From Branchiostoma floridae (Eukaryota > Chordata > Leptocardii > Amphioxiformes > Branchiostomatidae), in NCBI RefSeq assembly GCF_000003815.2, contig NC_049980.1, forward strand, positions 13,872,638 to 13,936,637: a stretch of DNA of 64,000 nt. The letters are read 5' to 3'. The notes beneath the pieces were generated by a model. It worked only from the letters and a program-made list of their open reading frames with translations. It did not search any database and had not been told where the DNA came from. The translations under genes and the position numbers were made by a program. Shown one piece after another: positions 24,901 to 39,881 of this stretch. Each line of letters opens with the position of its first letter. Position 1 is the stretch's first letter.

Positions 24901-26902
24901 AAAGGGTGTAATATACATGTAGGACACCAAAGCTGAAGCTGACCAATGCACATTAATATTTGAGATGCAGAATGCTACTTTTGTTTATCTTTCCAAAGAT
25001 AGAAAACTTGTTCTAATGATGTTTCAAACTGTTTCTTTCCATAGTCCATGGGCTGGGAGAACATGGCATTTGTGTTCCTGAACAGATACCTGGATCTCAG
25101 TGAAGTAAGTATACATGTAGCACCAGAATTTTAATGATGCTTATAGGAGTCATTATATTTAACAGCAAAGTGTGTTTGGGCATCAAACTTAGCCCTATTC
25201 TAATTACAGATTATGATACAGTTAGTGGCTTGTATCATCATAGTAAGTTACAAACTGTACATTGATTGTACATTTCTTTGTAGGCTATAGAGGAGGGTTC
25301 CCTGGACATGTTGGACAACAGTGATTTCCAGGATACTGACATCCCCTTTGAGATCTCCTTACCAGAAAAACAGCACCTTCCTGTAAGTAAACTGAGGTGA
25401 TACTTTTCTACCACTACTTATATATGTGTGCTGGCCACAATATGACTATCGTTGTTTTGTTTGTTTTTTATTGAGCCTGTTTTTATTCATGAAGAAATCA
25501 AATAATTTATTATTGGTCTGCTGGCCACCTTTCATAGAAATCATGAGGGAAGAGGGATGGGGCAGACAATTCATAACAGTGACACAGATTGTATCATATA
25601 GTTACTGTCCTAATAAATGATAATAAAACATACATCATTATATAGTTGTAATAAACATATCCTTACACATGATTATACAGTATTACAAAAACATACAACA
25701 AAATGAAAGACTAGTATGATTGATGTTTTATTGGCCAGAGCAGTAAGTAACATACGTATGTGTCATGTTCCCTGCGATTTGTCATAATTATATACACCTA
25801 ATGTGTTTTGTAGTTTTAGAAGGGAAGCTTGAGTCCTCTCAGATTTGTGATGTTAAAGCCTGACGTGCCCTGTTTAGGATGACAAGCGTGAGGAGGTGAA
25901 GGAGTGGGTGTTAGCTGTGTCCATGGACCAGCGGGTGGAACAGATCCTCCCCATGGACGAGCGTGACACCTACGAGGCCTCGCTGGTCGCCATCAACACT
26001 GGCATCAGGTCGCTACCTTGTGTCGTCACAGGTAAGTCATAAACGTACTATAATTTGTTGCAGATTGTAGGTTGTACCATATAGTGTTATCTATGGCAGT
26101 AAAAGCACATATAGTAAATCTTGAAAATAACAAATGGTAAATCTTGAAATGTTTGGGTTTATTTATTAATTTATTCTCGTATTTTCTTTTGGTCAGAATT
26201 CATGACACCACAAATATGCATTCCCAATATAACGTATCATAAGTGCACTACAGAATTGTTTCAACTGCAAGCTTAAAACACTTGTCTCCCTTTCTACTGC
26301 AAAATTTAGTTCTTGTGAAAATAGATGAATTAGTTTGTTTTTTAGATTAGTGAGAAACGTGACCCTCTGCACCTCTTGTTTAGGGTACCCTGTGCTACGT
26401 AACAAGGTGGAGTTCAAACGTCCAGGCAAGGCTGCCAACAAGGATGACTGGAACAAATTCCTCATGACAACCAAGGTTGGTCTTTGTCTTAAGTGTCATT
26501 TCTCCACTTATCAGGAACTTAATGTAGGTTACCTAGTATATTATCAAACAGTAACATGTGGTATCATATCATACAGTTGTATCATACTTAGAAATTTACA
26601 TACATGTACATCGAGCTTAGAAATTGAGCCATTGTGGAGATGATTTGTAGTATGCCCATATACAATTTATCTTTCAGATTGAACTCTCTTTTAAGCTACA
26701 AGTGTAGACATTTTGTATACACTGTGTCTTTGACATTGTTAGTTCAAGTTTCAGGTCTTCCTTAGGATTAGACATTGTTTTTTAATCAAGTGTTTTTCCT
26801 TCCATGCCACAGATGAGCCACAGTACAGAGTGCCAGGATGTGCTCAAGTTTGTTGGCAACTGGTGCGGGGCCACACCCAGCCCCAACTTCTCATTCCAGT
26901 AA
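977..26902 (+). CDS. IFT172: Intraflagellar transport protein 172, 3' part of gene (37 coding exons)
   Basis: IFT-B complex subunit that works in cilia. Exons: 977-1064, 1434-1648, 1923-2046, 2312-2407, 2885-3204, 3653-3851, 4386-4553, 4871-5007, 6235-6427, 6830-7000, 7334-7414, 8136-8303, 8675-8874, 9240-9384, 9679-9768, 9947-10044, 10502-10637, 11194-11310, 11662-11804, 12341-12434, 12664-12728, 13213-13305, 13490-13577, 21050-21295, 21547-21645, 21840-21949, 22327-22390, 22519-22605, 23023-23139, 23545-23655, 24067-24186, 24523-24618, 25045-25104, 25284-25382, 25878-26031, 26384-26475, 26813-26902. All introns are GT-AG and all phases join, giving about 1590 codons with no stop. The frame aligns with vertebrate IFT172 from [11 protein letters not shown] in the WD40 part, through TPR-like helical repeats ([17 protein letters not shown]), to the C-terminal SFSFQ. 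By comparison with the human protein (about 1750 aa), about 165 N-terminal residues lie upstream. Exon edges were set by eye; a few could be off by some bases. Confidence 0.96.
3908..4185 (-). mobile_element. tRNA-derived SINE (family 1), full length, with target-site duplication
   Basis: Read on the minus strand, it begins with a tRNA-like head: an A-box-like TGGCCTAGTGGGT, then a B-box-like GAGTTCAAACCCC about 45 bp on. A unique body follows, and it ends in a short CTTTGAA-type repeat tail. The 11-bp direct repeat CTTTTGATGTA flanks it at 3897-3907 and 4186-4196. It lies in the IFT172 intron between exons 3653-3851 and 4386-4553. It is not a functional tRNA gene, because the head continues into a SINE body. 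Confidence 0.85.
5107..6150. repeat. Minisatellite, 17-bp unit, about 60 copies
   Basis: Near-perfect tandem units of GCTGCCGGACCCGGTAA run from about 5107 to 6150, then decay to about 6200. Variants include GTAAGGCGGCAGATCC, GTAAGCTGTCG and GTAAGTTGCC. It fills the IFT172 intron 5008-6234. The unit is far more GC-rich than the surrounding intron. Nearly every copy contains GGTAAG on the sense strand, the core of a 5' splice site. Because 17 is not a multiple of 3, one antisense frame stays open and encodes a 17-residue repeat; I regard that as an accident. Confidence 0.97.
7539..7712. repeat. Direct repeat pair of about 75 bp in an IFT172 intron
   Basis: The stretch containing TAGTTTGTAGGCTGATTAGC and then GTCCTTGGTACTGAATGG occurs at about 7539-7614 and again, with a few changes, at about 7637-7712. 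The short piece TCCTTGGTACTGAATGG also occurs near 4664 in another intron, which suggests a dispersed repeat. Confidence 0.75.
9475..9610 (+). mobile_element. Truncated SINE of family 1 (tRNA head)
   Basis: It matches the 5' half of the SINE at 3908-4185: CAATGGCTAAATGAGTAGAG, a B-box-like GAGTTCAATCACC, then TTTAAAAATGGTACAT. It is diverged, lacks the 3' half and lies in an IFT172 intron. Confidence 0.7.
11925..12045 (+). mobile_element. Diverged 3' half of a family 1 SINE
   Basis: GAAAGAGTATG, GACTAGCCCCCTACTGTAGTG, CATGGAGATAGGCACTGCCC and a terminal CTTTAAACTTT occur in the same order as in the 3' body of the SINE at 3908-4185. No tRNA head is present here. Confidence 0.55.
13864..20332. 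mobile_element. Candidate 6.5-kb DNA transposon with terminal inverted repeats and GC-rich subterminal repeats
   Basis: The left end CATCCTGTGTGAAAAT (13864-13879) is repeated in inverse orientation at 20317-20332. Inside each end lies GC-rich sequence packed with GTTCGGAC/CCGAACGG words: about 480 bp on the left (13885-14360) and about 160 bp on the right (20150-20310). Two single copies occur near 16384 and 17292. Together these ends fill most of the 7.5-kb IFT172 intron 13578-21049. No transposase-like protein is visible; the longest frame, 145 aa, is in the GC-rich left end and looks non-coding. A target duplication could not be fixed. The element may be non-autonomous or composite. Confidence 0.65.
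16318..17350. repeat. Direct repeat pair of about 130 bp inside the 6.5-kb candidate element
   Basis: Copy 1 (about 16318-16450) and copy 2 (about 17223-17350) share TTATCCCCAGGGGCAG, the CTGCTGACAATAATC block, a GTCCGAAC...GGTTCGGGA palindromic word and GAGATCCGCCTG. They lie about 0.9 kb apart in the same orientation. They carry the same TTCGGAC words as the ends of the element. Confidence 0.8.
20590..21008 (-). mobile_element. tRNA-derived SINE (family 2)
   Basis: Read on the minus strand from about 21008: A-box-like TAGCACAATCGGTAAGG, B-box GGTTCGAAACC, then CTTGGGAAAGGCACTT, CAGGTGAAAATGAGTGCC, and a conserved-looking body with GTTAAAGATCCCACCGCACT near 20760. The head ends about 41 bp before the acceptor of IFT172 exon 21050-21295. 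The 3' limit is uncertain. A second copy is at 44115-44335. Confidence 0.7.
24287..24374. repeat. Inverted repeat with 18-bp arms
   Basis: The arm GTAGAGATCCCAATCGGA at 24287-24304 is repeated in inverse orientation at 24357-24374 with one mismatch. The loop of about 52 bp includes a short CA run. It lies in the IFT172 intron 24187-24522, probably a tiny MITE relic or a hairpin. Confidence 0.7.
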
Positions 26903-27649
26903 AGTACATTCCATGTAGAATAGGGCAGCATTAGCGCATTTACCATCTGAAAGAATACAATCACATACATGTAACTCATGATGTGTGTTACATTGAAAGC
27001 AGAACAGAATGGGTTACTGTAGAGCTTTTGCATGTTTTGCTACACCGCTTTTCAACGAAATAATCCGTGTAAACTTGAATTAATCAGTCCGTCCAGACTA
27101 GCCTGAATGGCATTAGTTAGCCTCATACAGCTACAATGTACTGTTGAGAGCAACACAAGAGGAAAATAGAGAAGGAGTATCAATGAATTGGAAGATATTC
27201 CTGTATTGTACATTTACTGTTTTAAAGAGTAATGGCATGGGTGATGTACATGATAGAGGTTTATAAGATTTGTATTCTGATACACAGTTGAGTGTGCTTA
27301 TTAAAAAGACTAATTAAAAGGAAATGTTGGTCAGACACACCTATAAAATAGCTGTGTTCCAGTGGTTATAATCATATGTTCAGACCATTTAAGCATGTTG
27401 ACAAAGCACTGAATTTGAAAGTTTTATTTTTTGCAAATGCATATGAACTGATATTCCAGAAGCATGTTATTTCAATGAATGACACCCCTAGTTTCTGTGA
27501 AATGTAGTTTGTGTGTTGTAGTTGTCACAAGAGATATCAGGGACTGTGTACAAAGTAATGATTTCTGGGGTGTATCAATCTGAACTCAAAGTGTACCAGT
27601 ACTTAGTACATACTGTACTGAAATGCATGGTGTTTGTGAACAGAAGTAA

Positions 27650-27655
27650 ATTAAA
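27650..27655 (+). terminator. Probable IFT172 poly(A) signal (ATTAAA)
   Basis: ATTAAA is followed by GT-rich sequence, about 750 bp after the IFT172 stop at 26902 and just before the opposing PPT1 3' end. Other ATTAAA words occur upstream (near 27300-27315), so the choice is tentative. Confidence 0.4.
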
Positions 27656-27744
27656 TGTGTGGTGAAATTGTTGTCTTCTTTAATGTGTTGATGCTCAACT
27701 CAGGACACACGAATTATAGGCAACACAAAATATTGTGAAATGGG

Positions 27745-27750
27745 TTTATT
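27745..27750 (-). terminator. Probable PPT1 poly(A) signal (AATAAA)
   Basis: AATAAA on the minus strand lies about 510 bp downstream of the PPT1 stop codon. It places the PPT1 3' end within about 100 bp of the likely IFT172 3' end. Confidence 0.6.
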
Positions 27751-28262
27751 TTATAATGATTATCATAGAGTATAGAAAAATCTTAGACAGTACATAATAC
27801 ATAACATGAGCAATGAGGCTTCTTCATATTTCCCAGTGGAAAAGTATAAAATTCTATTCAAAACACACACATCTTTGAACACATCATATAATCTGTTCAC
27901 CTGTGTGTTGGTAGCTACATTGTACTTTTACACACACACACACCTTATTGCACATTTTGGAGGATTTTCAGTGCGTTAGACTTATAGAATGCATTGAGAC
28001 CCATGATGACATTCCCTGATGTCCACGTTCAAGGTTCAAGATTGACTTCATAATTATTATACTATTATTCTATTATCATTTAATGCCAATCAAATCATCT
28101 TGACTAGAATCCACTTGGATCTTTTTTAAACTAGAAAAATCTGTTGTGCTCCACAGCTCTGTGATATCATGTTTTACAAAAGTATCGAAGATATTCTAAT
28201 TGTAATTATCTCTTCCATTATTGTGAGTTGTATTTCTGAGTGCTTGAGTGTTGAGCTGCCGG

Positions 28263-32555
<4,293 letters not shown>

Positions 32556-32572
32556 CTTTGTACATGTAATGG

Positions 32573-32580
32573 TCATGTGA
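32573..32580. promoter_or_regulatory. TFE-box-like motif at the PPT1 5' end
   Basis: TCATGTGA lies 18-25 bp upstream of the PPT1 start codon. MiT/TFE factors that control lysosomal genes bind TCATGTGA and TCACGTGA. Whether it lies in the promoter or the 5' UTR is unknown, because the transcription start is not visible. Functional assignment is inference. Confidence 0.35.
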
Positions 32581-32905
32581 TTAAAAGGGCGGTCCAGTTA
32601 TTATCGCAGGGGAGGGTGGAGATGGTTTAAGGGACAATTCAGTAATGGTCCTAAGGGAGGTTAGAGATGGTGGAAGGAAAAAAGCATGATGGAGTGTGCA
32701 TGCTGTATGGTATAGAAAATTTGGCAATAGCTTTTGATGCAAATAATGATGATTTTATACTTGTGATATCTCTAACTTAATTGAGAGTAAACATCATCAT
32801 GTGAATGATTTAAGGGTGGATATCATTTGCGTAAAATAGACAACAGCTCTAAATATTATATTTTCCTTGGATATCTAACTTGCACTACTAGTCACTTCAC
32901 TCCTC

Positions 32906-33195
32906 TACTCTCCAAGCAGAGGTTCAGCTGTTTTTTGACACGTTTGTAGGCATTTTTACCACTTTCTTATGAGGGTCTACGTGGGGGGTCCTGACAATGA
33001 TTTACGCTAAATTCGGGATGGCTGACAATGCTTTACGTTAAATTCAGGAAGGATACCATTACCAACGCTTTACGCTTCATCCCAATAGCTTCCCTACGAA
33101 TTATGGGAAATTAAAAAGGCCTGCCTACACCTAAGGGAAAAGAGCATGCAGACCCTCTCTTACATTTGTATGTCTCAGCCTCTGTTTGGAGAGTA
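32906..33195. mobile_element. MITE-like element, 290 bp, TACTCTCCAA ends
   Basis: The left end TACTCTCCAAGCAGAGG at 32906 is matched by an inverted right end TACTCTCCAAACAGAGG at 33195. Inside, a phrase of the type CAATG(A/C)TTTACG(C/T)TAAATTC is repeated two or three times (33000-33080). No clean target duplication is seen. Its ends resemble those of the element at 51611-51843. It lies between the PPT1 and OSER1 genes. Confidence 0.7.
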
Positions 33196-34436
33196 ACTTC
33201 CACCTACAAAGTCATTTTACTAGCACTATAACATAATCATTTCACTTGCACTGTTAGGCCTAGGGAACAAAGTTATGTTATAATATGGTCTTTAAAAAAT
33301 TAGGTCTCACAGATAAATCTAAAGGGCCCAAACCTAGACCATTTATTCTCTGTACCAAGAGATTTGCGAAGTTAGAACACTCAATCAACACACTGATACA
33401 AAAATACACTTGCTATGGTGGTAACGTTAATAATTTAATGGCACGACTTGTAACATACTGCACCAACAATTAAACGTGATCAGTATTCGGTTGTCGCAAA
33501 GTCAGAAGCACTTTGTGAATAACAGTATCAACTTTACCGCATTCAAAGTCTTAACTATTCAAACAGGAATTGTCAGTCTATAATATCCCTTTTAAACAGC
33601 AGGAAAATTGATAGGCCAACAAGGCGTCTGTGAGGTCTAGGTGACATTTTGCAAAGGAACAGATTTCTTAGATAAATACCCTCCAGTCTCTGGCTATCTT
33701 TAAATTTGCCAACCTTCTAGCTATCAAGAAATATGGACATAACTCACCAGGTGTTTGACATGGCCTTACCAACTTATTCTTCATTAATCATACAATGCGA
33801 AATGTAGGGCATTATCAAGCTACAAATATACTTTAGGGATTGACAACTGACCCAAATCTAACGGCTCCCACAGTGTCGATAATTCAAAAGTAGCTGTGCA
33901 ATAAACAAAACTAAACACCCCCTCTTTGATATCTCCCTTAGCTCAAGGATTTCTGTTCACGGGGCCATTACGGATCTTTACTCACAACATAACAAACAGT
34001 ATTTCATGTTCAATTCAGACAGGCTGAATAACTTATGTTCCAATACAACAAAACTTTCCTAACACTCTTCCTGGTTAGCCTTTATCACGAATGCAATGTT
34101 CTGCAAAAAAAGTCTGACTGCCAACTTTAACATGCAAAGCCATTGCATCTAAATATTTCAACAATCCTCCTACAATCTACTATAGGTAATACATGTAGCA
34201 CTTTTGTGCTAATATCCTTATAGATGTAGGCATTAGTAAGCACTATTCATACCTTGTCATTGTTATAGATAAAGCCCTTCAACAAACCTTTATCATACAC
34301 TATCATGTAGAATAGGTTATATATTAAATAGCAGTTCACTTTGATATAGCTTTTTGTTGCATGCAACTCATTGCGTCCTTTCACCAAAGCTAAAATTTGA
34401 GATTGAGACCGTCATTATTTACATAAACATACACTG
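33196..34436. other. Intergenic sequence and OSER1 3' UTR, no gene recognised
   Basis: AT-rich sequence without convincing exons. It must hold the OSER1 3' UTR at its right end. A minus-strand AATAAA (TTTATT on the plus strand near 33338) is a possible OSER1 poly(A) signal about 1.1 kb past the stop. Confidence 0.4.
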
Positions 34437-36008
<1,572 letters not shown>

Positions 36009-36566
36009 GGTCCCCTGTCATCAGTGCAGGTGGAACTGACCAACACCTGAAACATTACAGCTACACTGAGTATCATAAATATGCACAATTTTTTTCATCA
36101 CACTGGTGACTACAAAGTCTACAACATGGTGTATTAGTCATTACACTGACAGCCGATAACAAAAAGGGAGATTTGACTGGCGAAAGGGCTTGGAACAAAG
36201 CACCATGTTGAAAACGCACATACCTTTCAATGAGAAATGCACAAGAGAAGTTGAGAAAGTTTAGTTCCCAATCGATTGACTAGACAATATCGATACACAA
36301 ATGTCGTTTAAAACATTCAAATGCCATCTTTGTGTTCTAATTAACTATGATTTTGCCCATCATAATATAATACAAATTATTAGCAAATAGTCTGTAGCAA
36401 CATTCTAGATTTGTTTCACATCGATGCATCATACACTATGTTCCTTCGAACATTGCATAACCTTCATCTATTGTTACTTCTACTACTAGTATATTACTAG
36501 TTGCCCTATGCATTATAACGTTACCTAAGTTTGCCATACATTGTACCCGTTTTACAATTGTTGTGC

Positions 36567-36595
36567 AATAAACTTTGACTTGACTTGACTTGACT
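36567..36595 (+). repeat. LINE-type 3' end: AATAAA followed by (TTGAC)n
   Basis: GCAATAAACTTTGAC is followed by four TTGAC units. Short tandem tails like this are typical of CR1/L2-like LINE 3' ends. The upstream part of the element is not recognisable. Confidence 0.5.
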
Positions 36596-37142
36596 AATTT
36601 CGCAGTAAACAACAGGAAGCTGTGATGCTCGACCCTAAAGCCTGCTCCGGGACAGTGAGACATATTCTACATATTTGTTTCAATCTATATCATAAATATC
36701 CACCTGATTTTGCTGCTTTTGTTGTTTTTTGTTGTTTTAGTCACGCATTTGCCCCTCTTCCTTACAAACGTCACGAAAATATGCCCCCCTCCCCACCTAT
36801 AGAAATCCTCATGCTTCGTGATTTCTACAAAGAATTTGCAGCTGATGACGCTGGCCGTTCACGCGTTTGACTGCGTTTTGTTGGACATTTTCATGCATCA
36901 AACACAACAAGGAGCTCCGTCTGCGACAACAAATCCACTTGAATATTTGTGATGCCAAAAATTGTTATGAAACGGGAAAGGGCAAGGTTAGGACAACGAG
37001 GCATTTAAACTGTTTACAAACAAACTCGTGTTACCATGGCCTGCTAATAACAAAACCTATTATGAAAGCACCTGGACAGCATCCAGAATTTTGCTCGTTA
37101 CCTTAGAGATAATGTGGGGCTTAAATGCAAGTATATTCTTAC

Positions 37143-37236
37143 CTAAAAACTTGGAGAAAAATTTGGACGAATCATCCTATCTGCCTGTCGCCATCTTGTC
37201 TAACGCGTCACTCCTGTATGACGCAGTATGACGTCA
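37143..37236 (-). promoter_or_regulatory. Probable OSER1 promoter and first non-coding exon
   Basis: On the minus strand, a palindromic CRE TGACGTCA (37236-37229) is followed by a YY1-type CAAGATGGCG (37199-37190). A splice donor TTTTTAG|GTAAGA has its exon end at 37143. This fits a first exon that splices to an acceptor between about 36048 and 36013, just before the OSER1 ATG. The leader would contain two very short uORFs: ATG GCG ACA GGC AGA TAG, and a 10-codon frame whose stop TAG is the last codon of the exon. The transcription start is inferred, not seen. Confidence 0.5.
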
Positions 37237-38980
37237 TGGCTTTATTTACCGTTCGGAAATTTCCACACCAGTCACAAGAGACCTCTTGCGAGTTTTGTAC
37301 GAACTACAGCCTAATGGCCTGTGCTCGCAGAGGAAAGTGGTAGACGAGTATATTTTGATAAAGTGTAATACTCTCGTAACTCCCATCCATTTGGCGCTGC
37401 CCATACGACAAATACTGAAATTGTTAAAACATGTGGCGAAAAATCTATTAATAGTATTATGAATTTATTGAATAAAGACCTTTATTGTACTGTACATGTA
37501 ACGTTATACCCACCTGTCATACTTAACAGAACAGAATGAAATTTATAGGTTACATGTTAAGTCACCATCAAGATCGAACTTCGTGGAGACAACCTTAAGC
37601 CAAGGCGTAACTGTCACTAGTAATCAGATTAGTAATATCCACTACTGTCAATGAAATTTAGAACTTAAATCTATATTCTGATAGTTCTTACCTTCTCTGC
37701 TAACCACCTCCAACTAATCCTGGGCTAAGGCATGTTTTTGGGCGCTTACATTTACCATGTTGTTTCATCAATCACGAAGGATATAATGTTTCTTCTGGAT
37801 CTACTAACATTACAGCTAGCCATTATATTTCATGGTTACCCATTAATGATCCAAATATAGGTCATTAGTATTAACATTTCATGCCGTTTGTTTTTTATTC
37901 AATTTTCATGTTAACGTGGCAACGTTGAAAGCAAGTGGAATGCAATGAGCAAGAAATGGAGAAATGCAATTTTCGATGATATCTATCATTTATTGAAAAT
38001 GCAACAAAGTATGCTCATACACAAAGAAAGCATTCTGAATGGTTCATATTGTGCACAAAAACGCCAATTACATCACCGTCCTCATTATTACACCATTTGT
38101 TTCAAGCCGCACTGCATCAACCACGAATTTAAGCTTTCTTATTAAAAACAAACTTTTAATCTCTGGCAGTTCGCACGTATGTAAGGTAATGTCCGGTCAG
38201 CACTGAAGTTCCTTATGTGTACTAGTAGGTTCGTTACCACAGTTGCTCTTTTCAGATCTAAATTCTCAAAGTACAATCTGTACATACATTTAATAAACTA
38301 AAGTGATCTCAGTTCTCGCTAGCAACAACTGGACATCTAGAGCTGCATATGATGACATTCATCACATCTCGTGCGCTAACGAAATCAAGAAGCAACGTTG
38401 ACAATACGCCTTATGAATGTTTACAGCTAAAGATAACGTCAGGCATTTTCTTATTTCCGTCATGTGTATTCGTTTCTCATATAGATCTACTGCCGAGTTT
38501 AAAAAAAATCACTGATAAGCAAAAAGCAAGTGCAACTTCCTGGTATTTAGCGAAAAGTATCTATATGTTCTATATTGTAGCTCCCAAAATGATGATAATG
38601 GTTACTAATATTCAACAGCGGAAGGCAGGAAACAGTCATCTGGAACTTACACCCTCACCACTTTGTTCGCGCTCCAATATAGGTGCCATACCAGTATCAT
38701 AGTCAAATGTAATTTTCGAAAATACGCCCAAAAGCAGCTAGTCGAGCAATATGATTTGGGAATCATATCCAGTTGCTTGAGTAACAGTTTTTTTGGCGTA
38801 TCAACTCGATGTCTAACCTTCATTGACGTATCAAGCCAAAATACATTTGTATTACATGATCTTCTTTGATCGTAAGAACATTGTATTATCCATGGAAAAA
38901 AAACATTTACGGATTTACAGAACACCAATAAGTTCATCTATAGTTGTCCATGATCCAACGTCCAGTCAGCTCAGCTACTG
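37237..38980. other. Intergenic, no gene recognised
   Basis: AT-rich sequence. Near 37470 a palindromic GAATAAAGACCTTTATTG gives poly(A)-like signals on both strands and may be a LINE tail. The right part may include the 3' UTR of the gene ending at 38981. Confidence 0.4.
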
Positions 38981-39881
38981 TCAGGCACTCGGCATCTGGT
39001 TGAGCTCCCGGTACTCCGGCCCTTTACTCTGTAGCCTGCGCACCTTGCTCTGTGCCTTCCCGGCCCGTACTGCGCACACGATGGCGATGACTAGCCCCAG
39101 CACACCGATAGCAGCACCGACGATACCGATTATTACTGGGGTACTCGTCCAGTCAACTGGATAACGGGGGAAAGCATGATATCAACCTGTTATCTTCTGA
39201 AGACATCTAGCATCATGTCATCATCATCATCAATGGTCAGACAGAACAAATGATTTATATTTGAAGTGTCCTTAAGACCTATCCCTCTTTCCATCCACTA
39301 TAGCCTGCGACCGCTGAACGCCCAGAGATATCAATATACCAGACGGCGCGACGAACTCACACAAAAAGACCGTTCTGCGTGCTTTATTGTCTGTCAAATC
39401 GTACTGAAATTACATGTACATACACCTTGCGTCATCTTCCAAATATGAAATCAAGGGTCACGCAGGGGGTATCTAGCAATCATTTCCCTGACATTTCCTT
39501 TGTTTATTATTTTTGTACAAAAGTTCATTTTGAAAAAAAAAAAAGAACAACAAACAAACAAGCAAAACGATTACAATCGAAATTTCAATTGCCATGTTAT
39601 CATGCAAGCTTAAAAGGCGTTCTGGCCCTGATTTTTTTTTTACTGCTTGATCTGTAATAAGACTTACTAGTGTCAATGCCGCCGTGGTCAATACCGACTG
39701 CTGTGGTGTGTACGTGTGTGTGCGGGTGGGAATGGACGTCATGTGGGTTGTGCGTGACGTTCCCGTCCGTAGTCGACGTCGTTGTCAAGTTCCCATCATT
39801 GGCGTGCACGTGACTTTCAAGTGCGAGTAGAATCAAGAGGAGGACGCAGAAGAGATTGCTGGTGATTTGTTTTAGCTCCAT
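38981..39881 (-). CDS. Small His-rich single-pass membrane protein, family not recognised
   Basis: Two exons, 39881-39668 and 39156-38981, joined by a GT-AG intron of 511 bp, give 129 aa. Residues 1 to about 27 form a signal peptide (NLFCVLLLILLALESHVHA). The ectodomain of about 50 residues has NLT and NVT glycosylation sites at 31 and 41, a Thr-rich stretch, and eight His between residues 44 and 66 (HSHPHTHVH). A Gly/Ala-rich membrane span (about 78-101, VIIGIVGAAIGVLGLVIAIV) is followed by a basic juxtamembrane tail and YREL at 120-123, a YxxΦ-type sorting motif. Topology is therefore probably type I. The His cluster could bind Zn/Cu or respond to pH; that is inference. Codon use and clean splicing support a real gene, but I know no named homologue. 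Confidence 0.75.
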
